Shown here: piece by piece, positions 8,168 to 16,470 of the stretch
How positions within the stretch are numbered: the first letter of the stretch is position 1
Layout of the letters: each line of letters opens with the position of its first letter
Assembly: GCF_030285665.1 (NCBI RefSeq)
Contig: NZ_CP127295.1
Location: forward strand, 8,308,001 to 8,372,000
DNA length: 64,000 nucleotides
Source: Amycolatopsis mongoliensis
GTDB taxonomy: Bacteria; Actinomycetota; Actinomycetes; Mycobacteriales; Pseudonocardiaceae
Reading direction: 5' to 3'
Notes under the pieces: model-generated
Database searches by the model: none
What the model saw: the letters and a program-made list of their open reading frames with translations, nothing else
Told to the model about the DNA's origin: nothing
Program-made: the position numbers and the translations under genes

Positions 8168-9234
8168 GCACCCCCACCCGCACGCCCGGGGTGGCCGAGC
8201 ACGCGGAACGGCTCTGGGCCGCCGTCACGACCGGCGACGAGTACGCCGCCGGCGACGTCGTCGTCCAGGCGCTCGCCGACGGGGCCGACCCGGAGAGCCT
8301 GCTGCTCGACGTGATCGGCGCGGTCCAGCGCAAGGTCGGGCAGGAGTGGGCGGCCAACCGCCTCACCGTCGCGCAGGAACACGCGGCGACCGCGATCAAC
8401 GACCGCGTCATCGCGACCTTCGGGTACGTGCTGAAGCGACCGGAACCGCACCTCGGCCGGGTCACCGTCGCCTGCGTCGACGGCGAGTGGCATGCGATGC
8501 CCGCCCGGCTGCTGGCCGAGGTGCTGCGGCTGCGCGGCTTCCAGGTCGACTACCTCGGCGCACAGGTACCCGCCCCGCACCTGGTCGCCCACCTGCACCG
8601 CACCGGGCCGGACGCCGTCGCGCTGTCCGGGTCGATCGCCACCCGGCTGCCGACCGCGCACGCCACGATCACCGCGTGTCAGGCCGCCGCGACGCCGGTC
8701 ATCGCCGGCGGCGCCGCGTTCGGCCCCGACGGCCGGTACGCCCGGCTGCTCGGCGCCGAGGCGTGGGCGCCGGACGCGCGCTCGGCCGCCGACCGGCTGG
8801 CCGAACCGCTCCCCCGCCCGCACGCCGGGCACCAGCCGCTCGACGACCTGCCGCACCTGGCCGACCAGGAGTACACGCTGGTCACGCGCAGCTCCGGCCG
8901 GCTCGTCAAGTCCGTGCTGGCCGGCTTGGAGGAGCGCATCCCGGCCATGCGGACCTACACCGACCTGCAGCGCCAGCACACGGCCGAGGACCTCGCGCAC
9001 ATCGTCGAGTTCCTGGCGACCTCCCTGTATGTCGGCGACAGCGAGCTGTTCACCGGCTTCCTGACCTGGACCGCCGGGATCCTCACCGCGCGGGGCGTCC
9101 CGGCCGCGTCGCTCGTGCCCGCCCTCGACCTGCTCGAGGCGGAGCTGCGCGACTTCCCGCGGGCCACCGGGCTGCTCCGCGCCGCGCGCACGCACTTGGC
9201 GGATCCGGCCGCCGGATCGGGGCTGTCGGCATGA
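8164..9234 (+). CDS. B12-binding protein with CarH-type light-sensor signature
   Basis: A 356-residue protein. Residues ~10-90 are a helical B12-binding cap carrying W62 followed by exactly nine residues and then E72-H73. This W-x9-EH motif defines light-sensing adenosylcobalamin domains such as CarH/LitR. Residues ~97-210 are a Rossmann B12-binding domain, with H110 in DGEWHAMP at the place of the lower axial ligand, then LSGSIATRLP and VIAGGAAFG. The C-terminal ~130 residues are helical and lack the MerR DNA-binding head of CarH. The output is therefore probably protein-protein, within the surrounding STAS/ATPase/phosphatase operon. The start overlaps the phosphatase stop (ATGA). Confidence 0.85.
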   Translation: MSTPTRTPGVAEHAERLWAAVTTGDEYAAGDVVVQALADGADPESLLLDVIGAVQRKVGQEWAANRLTVAQEHAATAINDRVIATFGYVLKRPEPHLGRVTVACVDGEWHAMPARLLAEVLRLRGFQVDYLGAQVPAPHLVAHLHRTGPDAVALSGSIATRLPTAHATITACQAAATPVIAGGAAFGPDGRYARLLGAEAWAPDARSAADRLAEPLPRPHAGHQPLDDLPHLADQEYTLVTRSSGRLVKSVLAGLEERIPAMRTYTDLQRQHTAEDLAHIVEFLATSLYVGDSELFTGFLTWTAGILTARGVPAASLVPALDLLEAELRDFPRATGLLRAARTHLADPAAGSGLSA

Positions 9235-9584
9235 CCAGCGGGTTGACCTGCACCTGGACCGCGACGGACGGCGCGACGGCGCGCGTCGCGATCGCCGGCG
9301 AGCTCGAGTTCGCCACGGCCCGGCTGCTGCTGCACCTGGTCACCGACCGGCTGGCCGACCACCCGGGGGTGCGGGACGTGCGGCTCGACTGCGGCGGGAT
9401 CGCCTTCTGCGACTCCTCCGGGTTGTCCACCCTGCTGCTGGTCCACCGGGCGGTCACCGGCGCGGGTTCGCGGTTGTACCTGGACAACCGGCCGCCCGCG
9501 CTCGACCGCCTGCTGGCTCTCACCGGGACGACGACGTACCTGACCGGCGAGTCAGCGGACTCCCGCGCCCGGCGCGACTCCTAG
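9231..9584 (+). CDS. Second STAS-domain anti-sigma factor antagonist
   Basis: A 117-residue STAS domain with a textbook phosphorylation loop (GGIAFCDSSGLSTLLL), coupled to the B12 gene by an ATGA overlap. Unlike the first STAS protein of the operon it keeps the glycine after the serines, so it may be the true substrate of the kinase/phosphatase pair while the other is a decoy or scaffold. It is the last gene of the operon and is followed by a large inverted repeat. Confidence 0.87.
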   Translation: MTSGLTCTWTATDGATARVAIAGELEFATARLLLHLVTDRLADHPGVRDVRLDCGGIAFCDSSGLSTLLLVHRAVTGAGSRLYLDNRPPALDRLLALTGTTTYLTGESADSRARRDS

Positions 9585-9621
9585 CGCCGGCCCGGCGGGG
9601 TCACCTGCCGCGCCCGAATGT

Positions 9622-9670
9622 CGTGAATGACTCATTCATGTCCTCGGATGAGGTGAATGAGTCATTCACG
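9622..9670. terminator. Nested inverted repeat between convergent genes
   Basis: CGTGAATGACTCATTCA (9622-9638) is repeated in perfect inverted orientation at 9654-9670. Each arm is itself nearly palindromic around TGAATGA-TCATTCA. The inner 15 bases add a short CCTC/GAGG stem. It lies between the STAS gene and the convergent metallo-hydrolase, so it can terminate both. From memory the arm sequence resembles dispersed intergenic repeats of Amycolatopsis. Confidence 0.7.
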
Positions 9671-9689
9671 GCACCGGCCGGCCGACGGC

Positions 9690-10496
9690 TCACGCGCCCG
9701 CCGCGACTCCTAGGCGGTCCAGTTCCCACGGGTCGTGGGCGCTGAAGATCGTCACCTCGTCGCCGTGCCGCCGCGCCAGTTCGCGCAGCCGGGCCTGCGT
9801 GCCCAGGCGCAGGTCGTGGTGCACTTCCGAACGGGTCTGCACGATGTCCAGCACGGGGTGCGGCTCCGGGTCGGCCACCAGCTCGCGGTGGTAGTAGTAC
9901 GCGTCTCCGCAGTGCAGCAGCCAGCGCGTGCCGTCGTGCACCGCGACCCCGGCGTGGCCCGCGGTGTGCCCACCGAGCGGGACGAGCCGGATGTTCGCCG
10001 AAAGACCCGTCAGTGGCACCGACGCGAAGCCGAACCAGTCGTCGCCGGAGGGCGGCTCGTAGGTCTCCCATTCCGGGCCGTGCGCCCAGTGTGCAGGCCG
10101 GTAGCGGAAGCTCGGCGCCTCGGCGAGCGCCGCGTCCAGCTCCGCGGCGAGCACGTGGACCCGCGCGTGCGGGAAGTCGGGCAGGCCGCCGCAGTGGTCG
10201 ACGTCGAGGTGGGTGACGACGACGTGCCGCACGTCTTCGGGCGCGAAGCCGAGCCGGGCGACCTGCCGGACGGCGGTCTCGTCTTCGGCCAGCAACGGCT
10301 GGGCCATGGTGACCCAGTCGCCGCCCAGGGTGCCGGTGGGGTCACGGATGTCGTCGAGGCCGAGACCGGTTTCGACGAGCACGAGGCCGTCGTGCTCGGT
10401 CTCGGCGAGCAGGCAGTGGTTGACCGCGTGCGCGGTGGGCAGTCCGGGGGCTTCGACCTGCCGCACGGACCCGCAGTTGAGGTGGTGGATCTTCAT
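9690..10496 (-). CDS. Metallo-beta-lactamase-fold hydrolase (lactonase-like)
   Basis: A 268-residue MBL-fold hydrolase with the zinc motif THLDVDHCGG (HxxxDH, with Asp replacing the usual second His of HxHxDH), a later GGHTAGHAG and a LLHCGDAYY segment. The layout is close to N-acyl-homoserine lactonases and related quorum-quenching lactonases, but the natural substrate cannot be read from the sequence. It is transcribed divergently from a MerR regulator, with a palindromic operator between them, which suggests the regulator senses its substrate or a related stress. Confidence 0.82.
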   Translation of the reverse strand: MKIHHLNCGSVRQVEAPGLPTAHAVNHCLLAETEHDGLVLVETGLGLDDIRDPTGTLGGDWVTMAQPLLAEDETAVRQVARLGFAPEDVRHVVVTHLDVDHCGGLPDFPHARVHVLAAELDAALAEAPSFRYRPAHWAHGPEWETYEPPSGDDWFGFASVPLTGLSANIRLVPLGGHTAGHAGVAVHDGTRWLLHCGDAYYYHRELVADPEPHPVLDIVQTRSEVHHDLRLGTQARLRELARRHGDEVTIFSAHDPWELDRLGVAAGA

Positions 10497-10510
10497 GCCG
10501 TCATCGTCCG

Positions 10511-10530
10511 ACTTGAACTACGCTTCAAGT
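10511..10530. promoter_or_regulatory. Palindromic operator for the adjacent MerR regulator
   Basis: ACTTGAA-CTACGC-TTCAAGT is a perfect 7-base inverted repeat with a 6-base spacer, placed in the 57-base divergent gap between the hydrolase and merR-type genes. MerR proteins bind such palindromes in the promoter spacer and untwist the DNA. The TTGAA half-site can double as the -35 element. Confidence 0.65.
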
Positions 10531-10553
10531 CAAGCTCTCGCCTGGAGGTCGCG

Positions 10554-10931
10554 ATGACCCTGCTCGACATCGCCGAGGTCGCCGAGAAATCCGGCCTGGC
10601 GCCCTCGGCACTGCGGTTCTACGAGAAGCGCGGGCTCGTCGAACCGGCCGGCCGCAACGGCCTGCGCCGCACGTACCACCCGGACGTCCTGCGCCGGCTC
10701 GACCTCGTGGCCTGCGCCCGCGGCGCCGGGTTCACGATCGCGGAGATCGCCCGGTTCCTCGTGGCGACGCCGAGCGACGACGCGCTGCGCGAGCGGATGG
10801 CGGTCAAGGCGACCGAGCTCGACGACACCATCGACCGGCTCACCCGCATGCGCGACAGCCTCCGCCACGCCGCGACCTGCGACCACGTGCCGCTGGTCGA
10901 GTGTCCCGGCTTCAAGGCGGCGATCGGCTAG
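10554..10931 (+). CDS. MerR-family transcriptional regulator
   Basis: A 125-residue regulator. Residues 1-70 hold the MerR winged helix (LDIAEVAEKSGLAPSALRFYEKRGLV, then a wing and RLDLVACARGAGFTIAEI). A dimerisation helix follows, with a short tail containing Cys-Asp-His and Glu-Cys-Pro that may bind metal or sense thiols. GGAGG is 6 bases upstream of the ATG. It likely activates the divergent metallo-hydrolase and/or itself through the palindrome at 10511. Its stop overlaps the stop of the convergent MMPL gene. Confidence 0.87.
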   Translation: MTLLDIAEVAEKSGLAPSALRFYEKRGLVEPAGRNGLRRTYHPDVLRRLDLVACARGAGFTIAEIARFLVATPSDDALRERMAVKATELDDTIDRLTRMRDSLRHAATCDHVPLVECPGFKAAIG

Positions 10932-12988
10932 CTCTTCCTGGCGAGCGCGGACGGCCACCAGATGCGCCGCCCGACGTCGACGGTCAGCGCGGGCACCAGC
11001 AGCGACCGCACCAGGAAGGTGTCCAGCAGGACGCCGAACGCGACGATGAACGCGATCTGGGCGAGGAACAGGATCGGGATCACCGCGAGCGCGGAGAACG
11101 TCGCGGCGAGCACCACGCCGGCCGAGGTGATCACCCCGCCGGTCAGCGAGAGCCCGCGCAGCGTGCCCTCGCGCGTGCCGCGGGCCAGCGCCTCCTCCCG
11201 GACCCGTGTCATCAGGAAGATGTTGTAGTCGATCCCGAGTGCCACCAGGAAGACGAACCCGAACAGCGGCACGACCGGGTCCGCGCCCGGGAAGTCCAGG
11301 ATGTGGTTGAACACCAGCGCGGACACGCCCATCGTCGCCGCGAAGGAGAGCACCACCGTCGCGATCAGCAGCAGCGGCGCGAGCAGCGAGCGCAGCAGCA
11401 GGGCCAGCACGAGGAAGATCACCAGCAGCACGATCGGGATGATCAGCGCGCGGTCGTGCTTCGACGTCTGCTGCGTGTCGAGCTGGATCGCCGTCGGGCC
11501 GCCGACTTTCGCGTCCGCGCCGGGGATCGCGTGCACGGCGTCGCGCAGCTTGCCGACCGTCGCGACCGCCGCCTCGGAGTCCGCCGGATCGTTCAGCACG
11601 GAGAGGATCTGCACGCGGCCGTTCACGACCTTGGGCTGTCCGTCCGGGCCGGGCAGCGGGAACGACTTCGCCACTCCGTCCATTGTGGATGCCTTCAGCA
11701 CGGCGGGCAGCGCGCCGGCGTCGGCGATCGTGATCGCGGGCGCGCCGAGCCCGCCCGGGAAGTGCCGGCCGAGGACCTCCTGCCCGGTCCCGGACTCGAC
11801 CTGGGTGAGGAAGACGTCGGACTGCGCGGTGCCGGACGCCTTGAGCTGCGGCAGGAACGCGACGCCGACGCCGAGCACCAGCGCCGTCACCACCCAGACC
11901 GTGCGCGGCCGGCGGCCGACCAGGCGCGCCACCCGGCCCCAGATCCCCGCGGTCTCCGGGTGCGGCGAGCCGAGCGCCGGCTTGAACGGCCAGAACGCGC
12001 CGCGGCCGCAGAGGGCCAGCACGGCGGGCAGGAATGTGGTGGACGCCAGCAGCGCGGCGCCGATGCCGATCGCCGCCACCGGGCCGAGGCCCTTGTTCGA
12101 GTTCAGGTCGCTGAACAGCAGGCACAGCACGCCGAGGACGACGGTGCCCGCCGAGGCGGCGATCGGTTCGAGCGTCGCGCGCCAGGCGAGCTTCAGCGCC
12201 TCGAAGCGGCTGGGCGTGTCACGGAGCTGTTCCCGGAACCGCGCGACGGTCAGCAGCGCGTAGTCGGTCGCCGCGCCGAACACGAGGATCGAGAGGATGC
12301 CCTGGCTCTGGCCGTTGAGCGCGAGGACGTCGTTCTTGGCCAGCAGGTAGACGACGAGACTGGCGAGCCCGAGCGCGAACACCGCCGAGAGCAGCACCAG
12401 GAACGGCAGCAGCGGGCTGCGGTAGACCGCGATGAGGATCAGCGCGACGACCCCGCCGGCGACGAGCAGCAGGATGCCGTCGATGCCGCCGAACGCCTTC
12501 ACCAGGTCGGCGATCTGCCCGGCCGGCCCGGTGACCAGCACGGTGAGCCCGGCCGGGGCGCCCTCGAGGTGCGCGCGGACCTCCTTGACGACGTCGGCGG
12601 GGTTGCCGTCGGCGAAGATCGGCACGGACAGTTGCACGGCCTGGTCGTCCCGCGGGGCCTGCTCCGGCTTGCCGAGCGGGCCGACGACGCCGGGGATGCC
12701 GCCCAGTTCCCGGGCCTTGGCGTCGAGGAACCGGCGGTCGTCGGCGGTCAGGCCGGTGGTGCGCTCGGCGACGACCGTCGCGGGCAGCACCTGGCGCGGG
12801 GTGAAGGCCTTCTGCTCGTCGGAGACCTCGGTGGCTTCGGCCGAGCGCGGCAGGAAGGCGGCGTTGTCGTTCTTCGCGACTTCGCTGAGCTTGCCGGCGA
12901 ACGGCCCGCCGAACCCGCCCAGCCCGAGCCAGGCGATCACCAGGAGGGCGGGGATCAACCAGCGGAGGCGGCGCGGCTTCTCGTTCAT
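10928..12988 (-). CDS. MMPL/RND-family membrane transporter
   Basis: A 686-residue MmpL-type transporter with about 12 membrane helices in two repeats, each half having a large extracytoplasmic loop. The two halves carry the paired motifs GAATDYALLTVARFREQL and GIDYNIFLMTRVREEA typical of the proton-relay helices. Members export lipids, siderophores or drugs. The ATG at 12988 is chosen because the open frame upstream runs into the divergent MarR gene. AAAGGA lies some 11 bases before it. Control by the divergent MarR gene is likely, giving an inducible exporter of a toxic compound. Confidence 0.9.
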   Translation of the reverse strand: MNEKPRRLRWLIPALLVIAWLGLGGFGGPFAGKLSEVAKNDNAAFLPRSAEATEVSDEQKAFTPRQVLPATVVAERTTGLTADDRRFLDAKARELGGIPGVVGPLGKPEQAPRDDQAVQLSVPIFADGNPADVVKEVRAHLEGAPAGLTVLVTGPAGQIADLVKAFGGIDGILLLVAGGVVALILIAVYRSPLLPFLVLLSAVFALGLASLVVYLLAKNDVLALNGQSQGILSILVFGAATDYALLTVARFREQLRDTPSRFEALKLAWRATLEPIAASAGTVVLGVLCLLFSDLNSNKGLGPVAAIGIGAALLASTTFLPAVLALCGRGAFWPFKPALGSPHPETAGIWGRVARLVGRRPRTVWVVTALVLGVGVAFLPQLKASGTAQSDVFLTQVESGTGQEVLGRHFPGGLGAPAITIADAGALPAVLKASTMDGVAKSFPLPGPDGQPKVVNGRVQILSVLNDPADSEAAVATVGKLRDAVHAIPGADAKVGGPTAIQLDTQQTSKHDRALIIPIVLLVIFLVLALLLRSLLAPLLLIATVVLSFAATMGVSALVFNHILDFPGADPVVPLFGFVFLVALGIDYNIFLMTRVREEALARGTREGTLRGLSLTGGVITSAGVVLAATFSALAVIPILFLAQIAFIVAFGVLLDTFLVRSLLVPALTVDVGRRIWWPSALARKS

Positions 12989-13025
12989 GGTCGCTAAGGT
13001 CCTTTCGAGGGCGAACACGCCCAAT

Positions 13026-13043
13026 TGTTCAGCACGCTGAACA
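13026..13043. promoter_or_regulatory. MarR-type operator between exporter and regulator
   Basis: TGTTCAG-CACG-CTGAACA is a perfect inverted repeat of 7-base arms, 18 bases in all, lying in the 74-base gap between the divergent MMPL and MarR genes. Length and symmetry fit a MarR dimer site that would repress both genes. Confidence 0.65.
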
Positions 13044-13062
13044 TTCTGCACGACGACCCGGA

Positions 13063-13515
13063 GTGACGGTGACCACAACCCCCGAACCCGACCTGAGCAC
13101 GTGGCCCACGGGCCGCCTGCTGGCCGTGGCGGCGCGCCTGGTGGAGCACCGCTGGGCGGCGGTGCTCGACGGCATGGGGCTCACCCACGCGGGGCTGATC
13201 GCGCTGCACACGCTGCGCGACGGGCCGCTCCCCCAGCGGACGCTGGCCCAGCGCTGCCAGGTGACCGACCAGACGATGAGCCGCACCCTCGACCGGCTCG
13301 CCAAGGCGGGGTTCGTCGCCCGGGCGCCGGACCCGGCCGACGGGCGCCGGCACCTGACCCGGTTGACGCCGTCCGGCCGGGCGGTCCACGAACGGGCGGT
13401 GCGAGCCGAGCCCGCGTTGCTCGGCGTGCTCGGCGAGGACGACGCGTTCCGCGCCGGACTGCTGGACGTGATCACCCGGCTGTCCGCGGCGGATCGAGAC
13501 CAACCGGTGACCTGA
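13063..13515 (+). CDS. MarR-family transcriptional repressor
   Basis: A 150-residue MarR protein: N-terminal dimerisation helix, winged helix with LPQRTLAQRCQVTDQTMSRT as the recognition region, wing with the DPADGRRHL signature, and a C-terminal helix. Divergent from the MMPL exporter, with a palindrome in between. It is a probable ligand-released repressor of the exporter. Two GTGs, at 13063 and 13069, could both serve as start. Confidence 0.88.
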   Translation: MTVTTTPEPDLSTWPTGRLLAVAARLVEHRWAAVLDGMGLTHAGLIALHTLRDGPLPQRTLAQRCQVTDQTMSRTLDRLAKAGFVARAPDPADGRRHLTRLTPSGRAVHERAVRAEPALLGVLGEDDAFRAGLLDVITRLSAADRDQPVT

Positions 13516-13626
13516 GCAGCCTCGCCCAGGCAGACGGGCGTTCACGACGTTCCGGCGGCCGCCGGAACCCGCCACCGCGGTCACCGCGGCGATTCATCTC
13601 CCGCGGGCCTGGGTAGGTCTTCTTCC

Positions 13627-13764
13627 ATGTGGATCGCGGTGAGCACCCCAGTGGCCCTCCTGATCGCTACCGTCCTGATGGAGCGGTTCGAGCGACGATG
13701 CACGCTGGCCCCGACCGCGAAGGGCGAGCCGGCCGAACTGCCGGCGTCGGGCGCGCTCGACTAG
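13627..13764 (+). CDS. Possible small membrane protein
   Basis: A 45-codon open frame beginning MWIAVSTPVALLIATVLMER, i.e. one hydrophobic helix followed by a short charged tail ending in LPASGALD. It is small and its ribosome binding site is poor (TAGGT), but the composition is protein-like and the upstream gene is complete. It may be a real small membrane protein; I do not recognise it. Confidence 0.3.
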   Translation: MWIAVSTPVALLIATVLMERFERRCTLAPTAKGEPAELPASGALD

Positions 13765-13939
13765 CGCGCCACCCCTTTCGTCCCTTGTGGACGGTCGAGC
13801 GGCATCCCCTCCGGCGCCGCCGCTCGGCACTCCCGACCGTGATCCACGTCTCATTCCCCTTCGTCGAGAACCTCGGGCCCGCTCCGCGGCGACTGACGAA
13901 GCAGATCCGGCGAACTCCGGGTCAAGGGAGGAGAACACC

Positions 13940-14371
13940 ATGCGCAGCAAGACCACCCGCACGGTGACCGGCCTGGCCGTCGCGGCCGGGCTCGTCACGG
14001 CGGTGAGCATCGGGATCGCCGGCGGCGCGTCGGCGGATTCGGGGACCACGGAGGGGACCATGACCAACGCGAACCACCAGGAGCCGCCCGAGGGAGCCCG
14101 GGCCACCGTGCAGGTGAGCCCGAACCCGACGTCGCAGCGCGGCCAGGAAGTGACCATCACGGGCACCTGCGGTGGCGGCACCGGGCTCAAGTCCGTGCTC
14201 GGCGGCTTCCCGGAGCACCCGGCACTGGAGAACATCCGGATCATCGACGCCGGACCGGACCACTTCGTCGCCAAGGCGACCGTGTCGCAGCACATCGGCA
14301 ACGGCGTCGGGCCGGTCTTCGTCGACTGCGGCGGCGAAGCCGGAGTGACACTTCTGGTCACGCACGTCTGA
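13940..14371 (+). CDS. Small secreted protein of unknown function
   Basis: A 143-residue protein with a Sec signal peptide (basic MRSKTTR start, hydrophobic core, cleavage near GGASA-DS). The mature part is mostly beta and Gly-rich, beginning with an immunoglobulin-like stretch (VQVSPNPTSQRGQEVTITGTC). Two cysteines could form a disulphide. GGGAGGAG precedes the ATG. Similar short cell-surface proteins with a PNP-G-x-V motif are common in actinobacteria, without assigned function. Confidence 0.8.
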   Translation: MRSKTTRTVTGLAVAAGLVTAVSIGIAGGASADSGTTEGTMTNANHQEPPEGARATVQVSPNPTSQRGQEVTITGTCGGGTGLKSVLGGFPEHPALENIRIIDAGPDHFVAKATVSQHIGNGVGPVFVDCGGEAGVTLLVTHV

Positions 14372-14380
14372 CGCGAACGA

Positions 14381-14414
14381 GCCCGCTCACCGGGAGACGT
14401 TCCGGCGAGCGGGC
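14381..14414. terminator. Bidirectional terminator hairpin
   Basis: GCCCGCTCACCGG (14381-14393) pairs with CCGGCGAGCGGGC (14402-14414) with a single mismatch and an 8-base loop. It lies between the convergent secreted-protein and DUF4360 genes, so it probably terminates both. Confidence 0.65.
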
Positions 14415-14437
14415 CATCCGGGTAATTCCCGCCGAAT

Positions 14438-15064
14438 TCAGCAGGTCTTCCACGCGAAGTGGTAAATCGTGTCGACACTCGCGTGTTCGGAATCCATTTC
14501 GATGTAGGTCGTCCCGGAGGAGGTCCCCGCGTCCGCCCGCAGTTCCGCATTGATGTTCAGGTTGCGGTCCTCGCCGCACGGGGCGAACACCAGCGCCGCG
14601 ACGTCGGTGGTGTCCGTCGCGCGCCACACGCCGTGGAACGGGCCCGGGTACGTGTGCCGGACCCGGGCGGTCGGTGACGTCCCGGCGAAGTAGTAGTTGG
14701 CCTGCTCGAGCGCACTCGCCCCGCTCTCGATGTGCGCGTAGCCGCGGTACTCCGCCTCGGCGATCGCGTACGTGAACCCTTGCGGCACATGGACGAGCAC
14801 GTTGATCTGACAGTTCTTCCGGGCGTCGAGCGCGGACGCGCCACCGCCGGCCTTGGCGGTGAAGTTCGTGTAGTGCACCGTGAACGACGTGTTGTCGGAC
14901 GCGACGTCGGCCGACGCCGTGGCGGTGCCGGCTGGGCACCCGGACCCGTTGATGGTCTTGATGTCGAGCGTGATCTTTTCGGTCGGAGCCGATGCCGCCG
15001 CGGAATCGACGGGTGCGGCGAGGGCGGACAGAATCATTCCGGCTACGACCAACATACCGAGCAT
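14438..15064 (-). CDS. Secreted DUF4360-family protein
   Basis: A 208-residue exported protein with a signal peptide (MLGMLVVAGMILSALAAP). The mature domain matches the DUF4360 layout: a GSGCP near the start, a central RKNCQINVLVHVPQGF, then YRGYAHIESG, a CGEDRNLNIN segment and a final WKTC. The spaced cysteines probably form disulphides. The family occurs in actinobacterial and fungal secretomes and has no known activity. GGAGGA is 5 bases upstream of the ATG at 15064; the frame extends further up but without a better start. Confidence 0.85.
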   Translation of the reverse strand: MLGMLVVAGMILSALAAPVDSAAASAPTEKITLDIKTINGSGCPAGTATASADVASDNTSFTVHYTNFTAKAGGGASALDARKNCQINVLVHVPQGFTYAIAEAEYRGYAHIESGASALEQANYYFAGTSPTARVRHTYPGPFHGVWRATDTTDVAALVFAPCGEDRNLNINAELRADAGTSSGTTYIEMDSEHASVDTIYHFAWKTC

Positions 15065-15247
15065 GACGCTCCTCCAAATGGGCCACAGTGCCTTTTTGAT
15101 CACGATGATCGCGCGCGGAACGGATCGTAGCGCGATCGCAACCTTTTCGACGGCCACTGAACGGAGTAACACGACAACCCGGAGTGCGGGAAATCCATTT
15201 CCCGCACTTTCACCTTTGCGCGGTCACAATATTCGGAAAATCCACGG

Positions 15248-16111
15248 TCACCTCTGGTCTGGACCAGTATCGTGCCGGAGCGAATACGGCGGTGTCGCGC
15301 CGCCGAGCAACGTTTCGGCGTCGAGTGTCACCGCGCCGCTCCCCCGCGCCGCGAACCGCCGCGCCACCAGCGCGCCCGGCTCGTCGACACGGTCCACGCG
15401 GCCGGAGAGGAAGGCCCACTCGTGCTCGTCGGAGCCGAAGTACAGCACCGTCCCGAACGCCTCGCGGAACCGCCGCCACGACGCGAGCAGCGTCTCGTTG
15501 CGCCACAGCGTCGGGCAGCCCGCCTGGCAGGTCACCACTCCGCCCGGAGCCAGGAGTCTCGCGCACCGGACGAGGAAGTCCTTGCCGTACAAACGGTTGT
15601 GCTGCGCGTCGGCGTCGGTGTTCTCGTCCGGCAGGTCGATCACGACCACGTCGTAGGTGTCGCCCCGGGCTTCGGCCGCGGCCAGGAAAGCCCAGCCGTC
15701 CTCGAAGGACACGCGGACCGGCCCGTCGCCGGGCGCGAGGTCCTCGGTCGCGTAGCCGTAGGGCAGGTGCTCGGCGCAGGCCCGTACCGCCTGCTCGTCG
15801 ATGTCGACGTGGTCGACGTGCGAAGCCCCGGCGGCCACCGCCAGCTGGGAGGCGACGCCCTCGCTCGATCCGATGATCAGCACCCGCCGCACCTGCTCGG
15901 CCAGCAGCAGCGCGGGCACCATCAACGCCTCGTGGTAGACCAGCTGGCTCGCTTCGGTGCTCTGGCGCTCCCCGTCGCAGAACAGCGAAATCCCCTGCGC
16001 GGTCTTCCCGATCAGCACCTCCTGGTACGGCGTGCGCGCGCTGAACAGGACGTCGTCGACCTCCCAGACGCGGGTGAGGCCGGCGCCGACCGGTTCGTGG
16101 ATCGTGGGCAT
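15248..16111 (-). CDS. speE: Spermidine synthase-like aminopropyltransferase
   Basis: A 287-residue spermidine-synthase-family protein. N-terminal beta strands hold PYQEVLIG, then the catalytic-fold motifs DGERQSTE, ALLLAEQVRRVLIIGSSEG (decarboxylated-AdoMet binding), DIDEQAV and VVVIDLPDEN. The reaction expected is transfer of an aminopropyl group from decarboxylated AdoMet to putrescine or a similar diamine. It starts on the last base of the AdoMet decarboxylase gene, and the decarboxylase for the diamine is upstream, so the three genes form a complete pathway. The acceptor could be agmatine or cadaverine rather than putrescine. Confidence 0.88.
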   Translation of the reverse strand: MPTIHEPVGAGLTRVWEVDDVLFSARTPYQEVLIGKTAQGISLFCDGERQSTEASQLVYHEALMVPALLLAEQVRRVLIIGSSEGVASQLAVAAGASHVDHVDIDEQAVRACAEHLPYGYATEDLAPGDGPVRVSFEDGWAFLAAAEARGDTYDVVVIDLPDENTDADAQHNRLYGKDFLVRCARLLAPGGVVTCQAGCPTLWRNETLLASWRRFREAFGTVLYFGSDEHEWAFLSGRVDRVDEPGALVARRFAARGSGAVTLDAETLLGGATPPYSLRHDTGPDQR

Positions 16112-16470
16112 CAGCGTTCTCCCCGGTGCAGGACGGACAGGCGGACCGAAGCGGCGTCCAGCGACTTCGCCAGCAACCGCAGCGCGTGCTCGGGGTCGGC
16201 GCGCTCGCCGCAGGTGAACACGTCGGCGAACAGCGACCCGTGCTCGGGGTAGGTGTGCACGGACGCGTGCGACTCGGCCAGCAGCGCGATCACCGTGGCG
16301 CCCTGGGGCGCGAACCGCTTGGCCACGACGTCGACGACCGTCGCGCCCGCCTCCGTCACCGCCGCCCGCAGCAGCTCCCCCAGCCGCGCGGCGTCGTCGA
16401 GCAGGCCCGGGTCGATGCCGTGCAGCTCGGCCAGCACGTGGCGCCCGGCGAACCGGCCGACCTCAGGCAT
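16111..16470 (-). CDS. speH: S-adenosylmethionine decarboxylase proenzyme
   Basis: A 119-residue class 1B AdoMet decarboxylase. The self-cleavage site is visible as LLAESHASVHTYPEHG: cutting between E66 and S67 would turn S67 into the pyruvoyl group. H72 and C87 (in DVFTCG) are the other catalytic residues. It supplies decarboxylated AdoMet to the adjacent spermidine synthase. The ATG overlaps the end of the amino-acid decarboxylase gene by 8 bases. Confidence 0.9.
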   Translation of the reverse strand: MPEVGRFAGRHVLAELHGIDPGLLDDAARLGELLRAAVTEAGATVVDVVAKRFAPQGATVIALLAESHASVHTYPEHGSLFADVFTCGERADPEHALRLLAKSLDAASVRLSVLHRGER

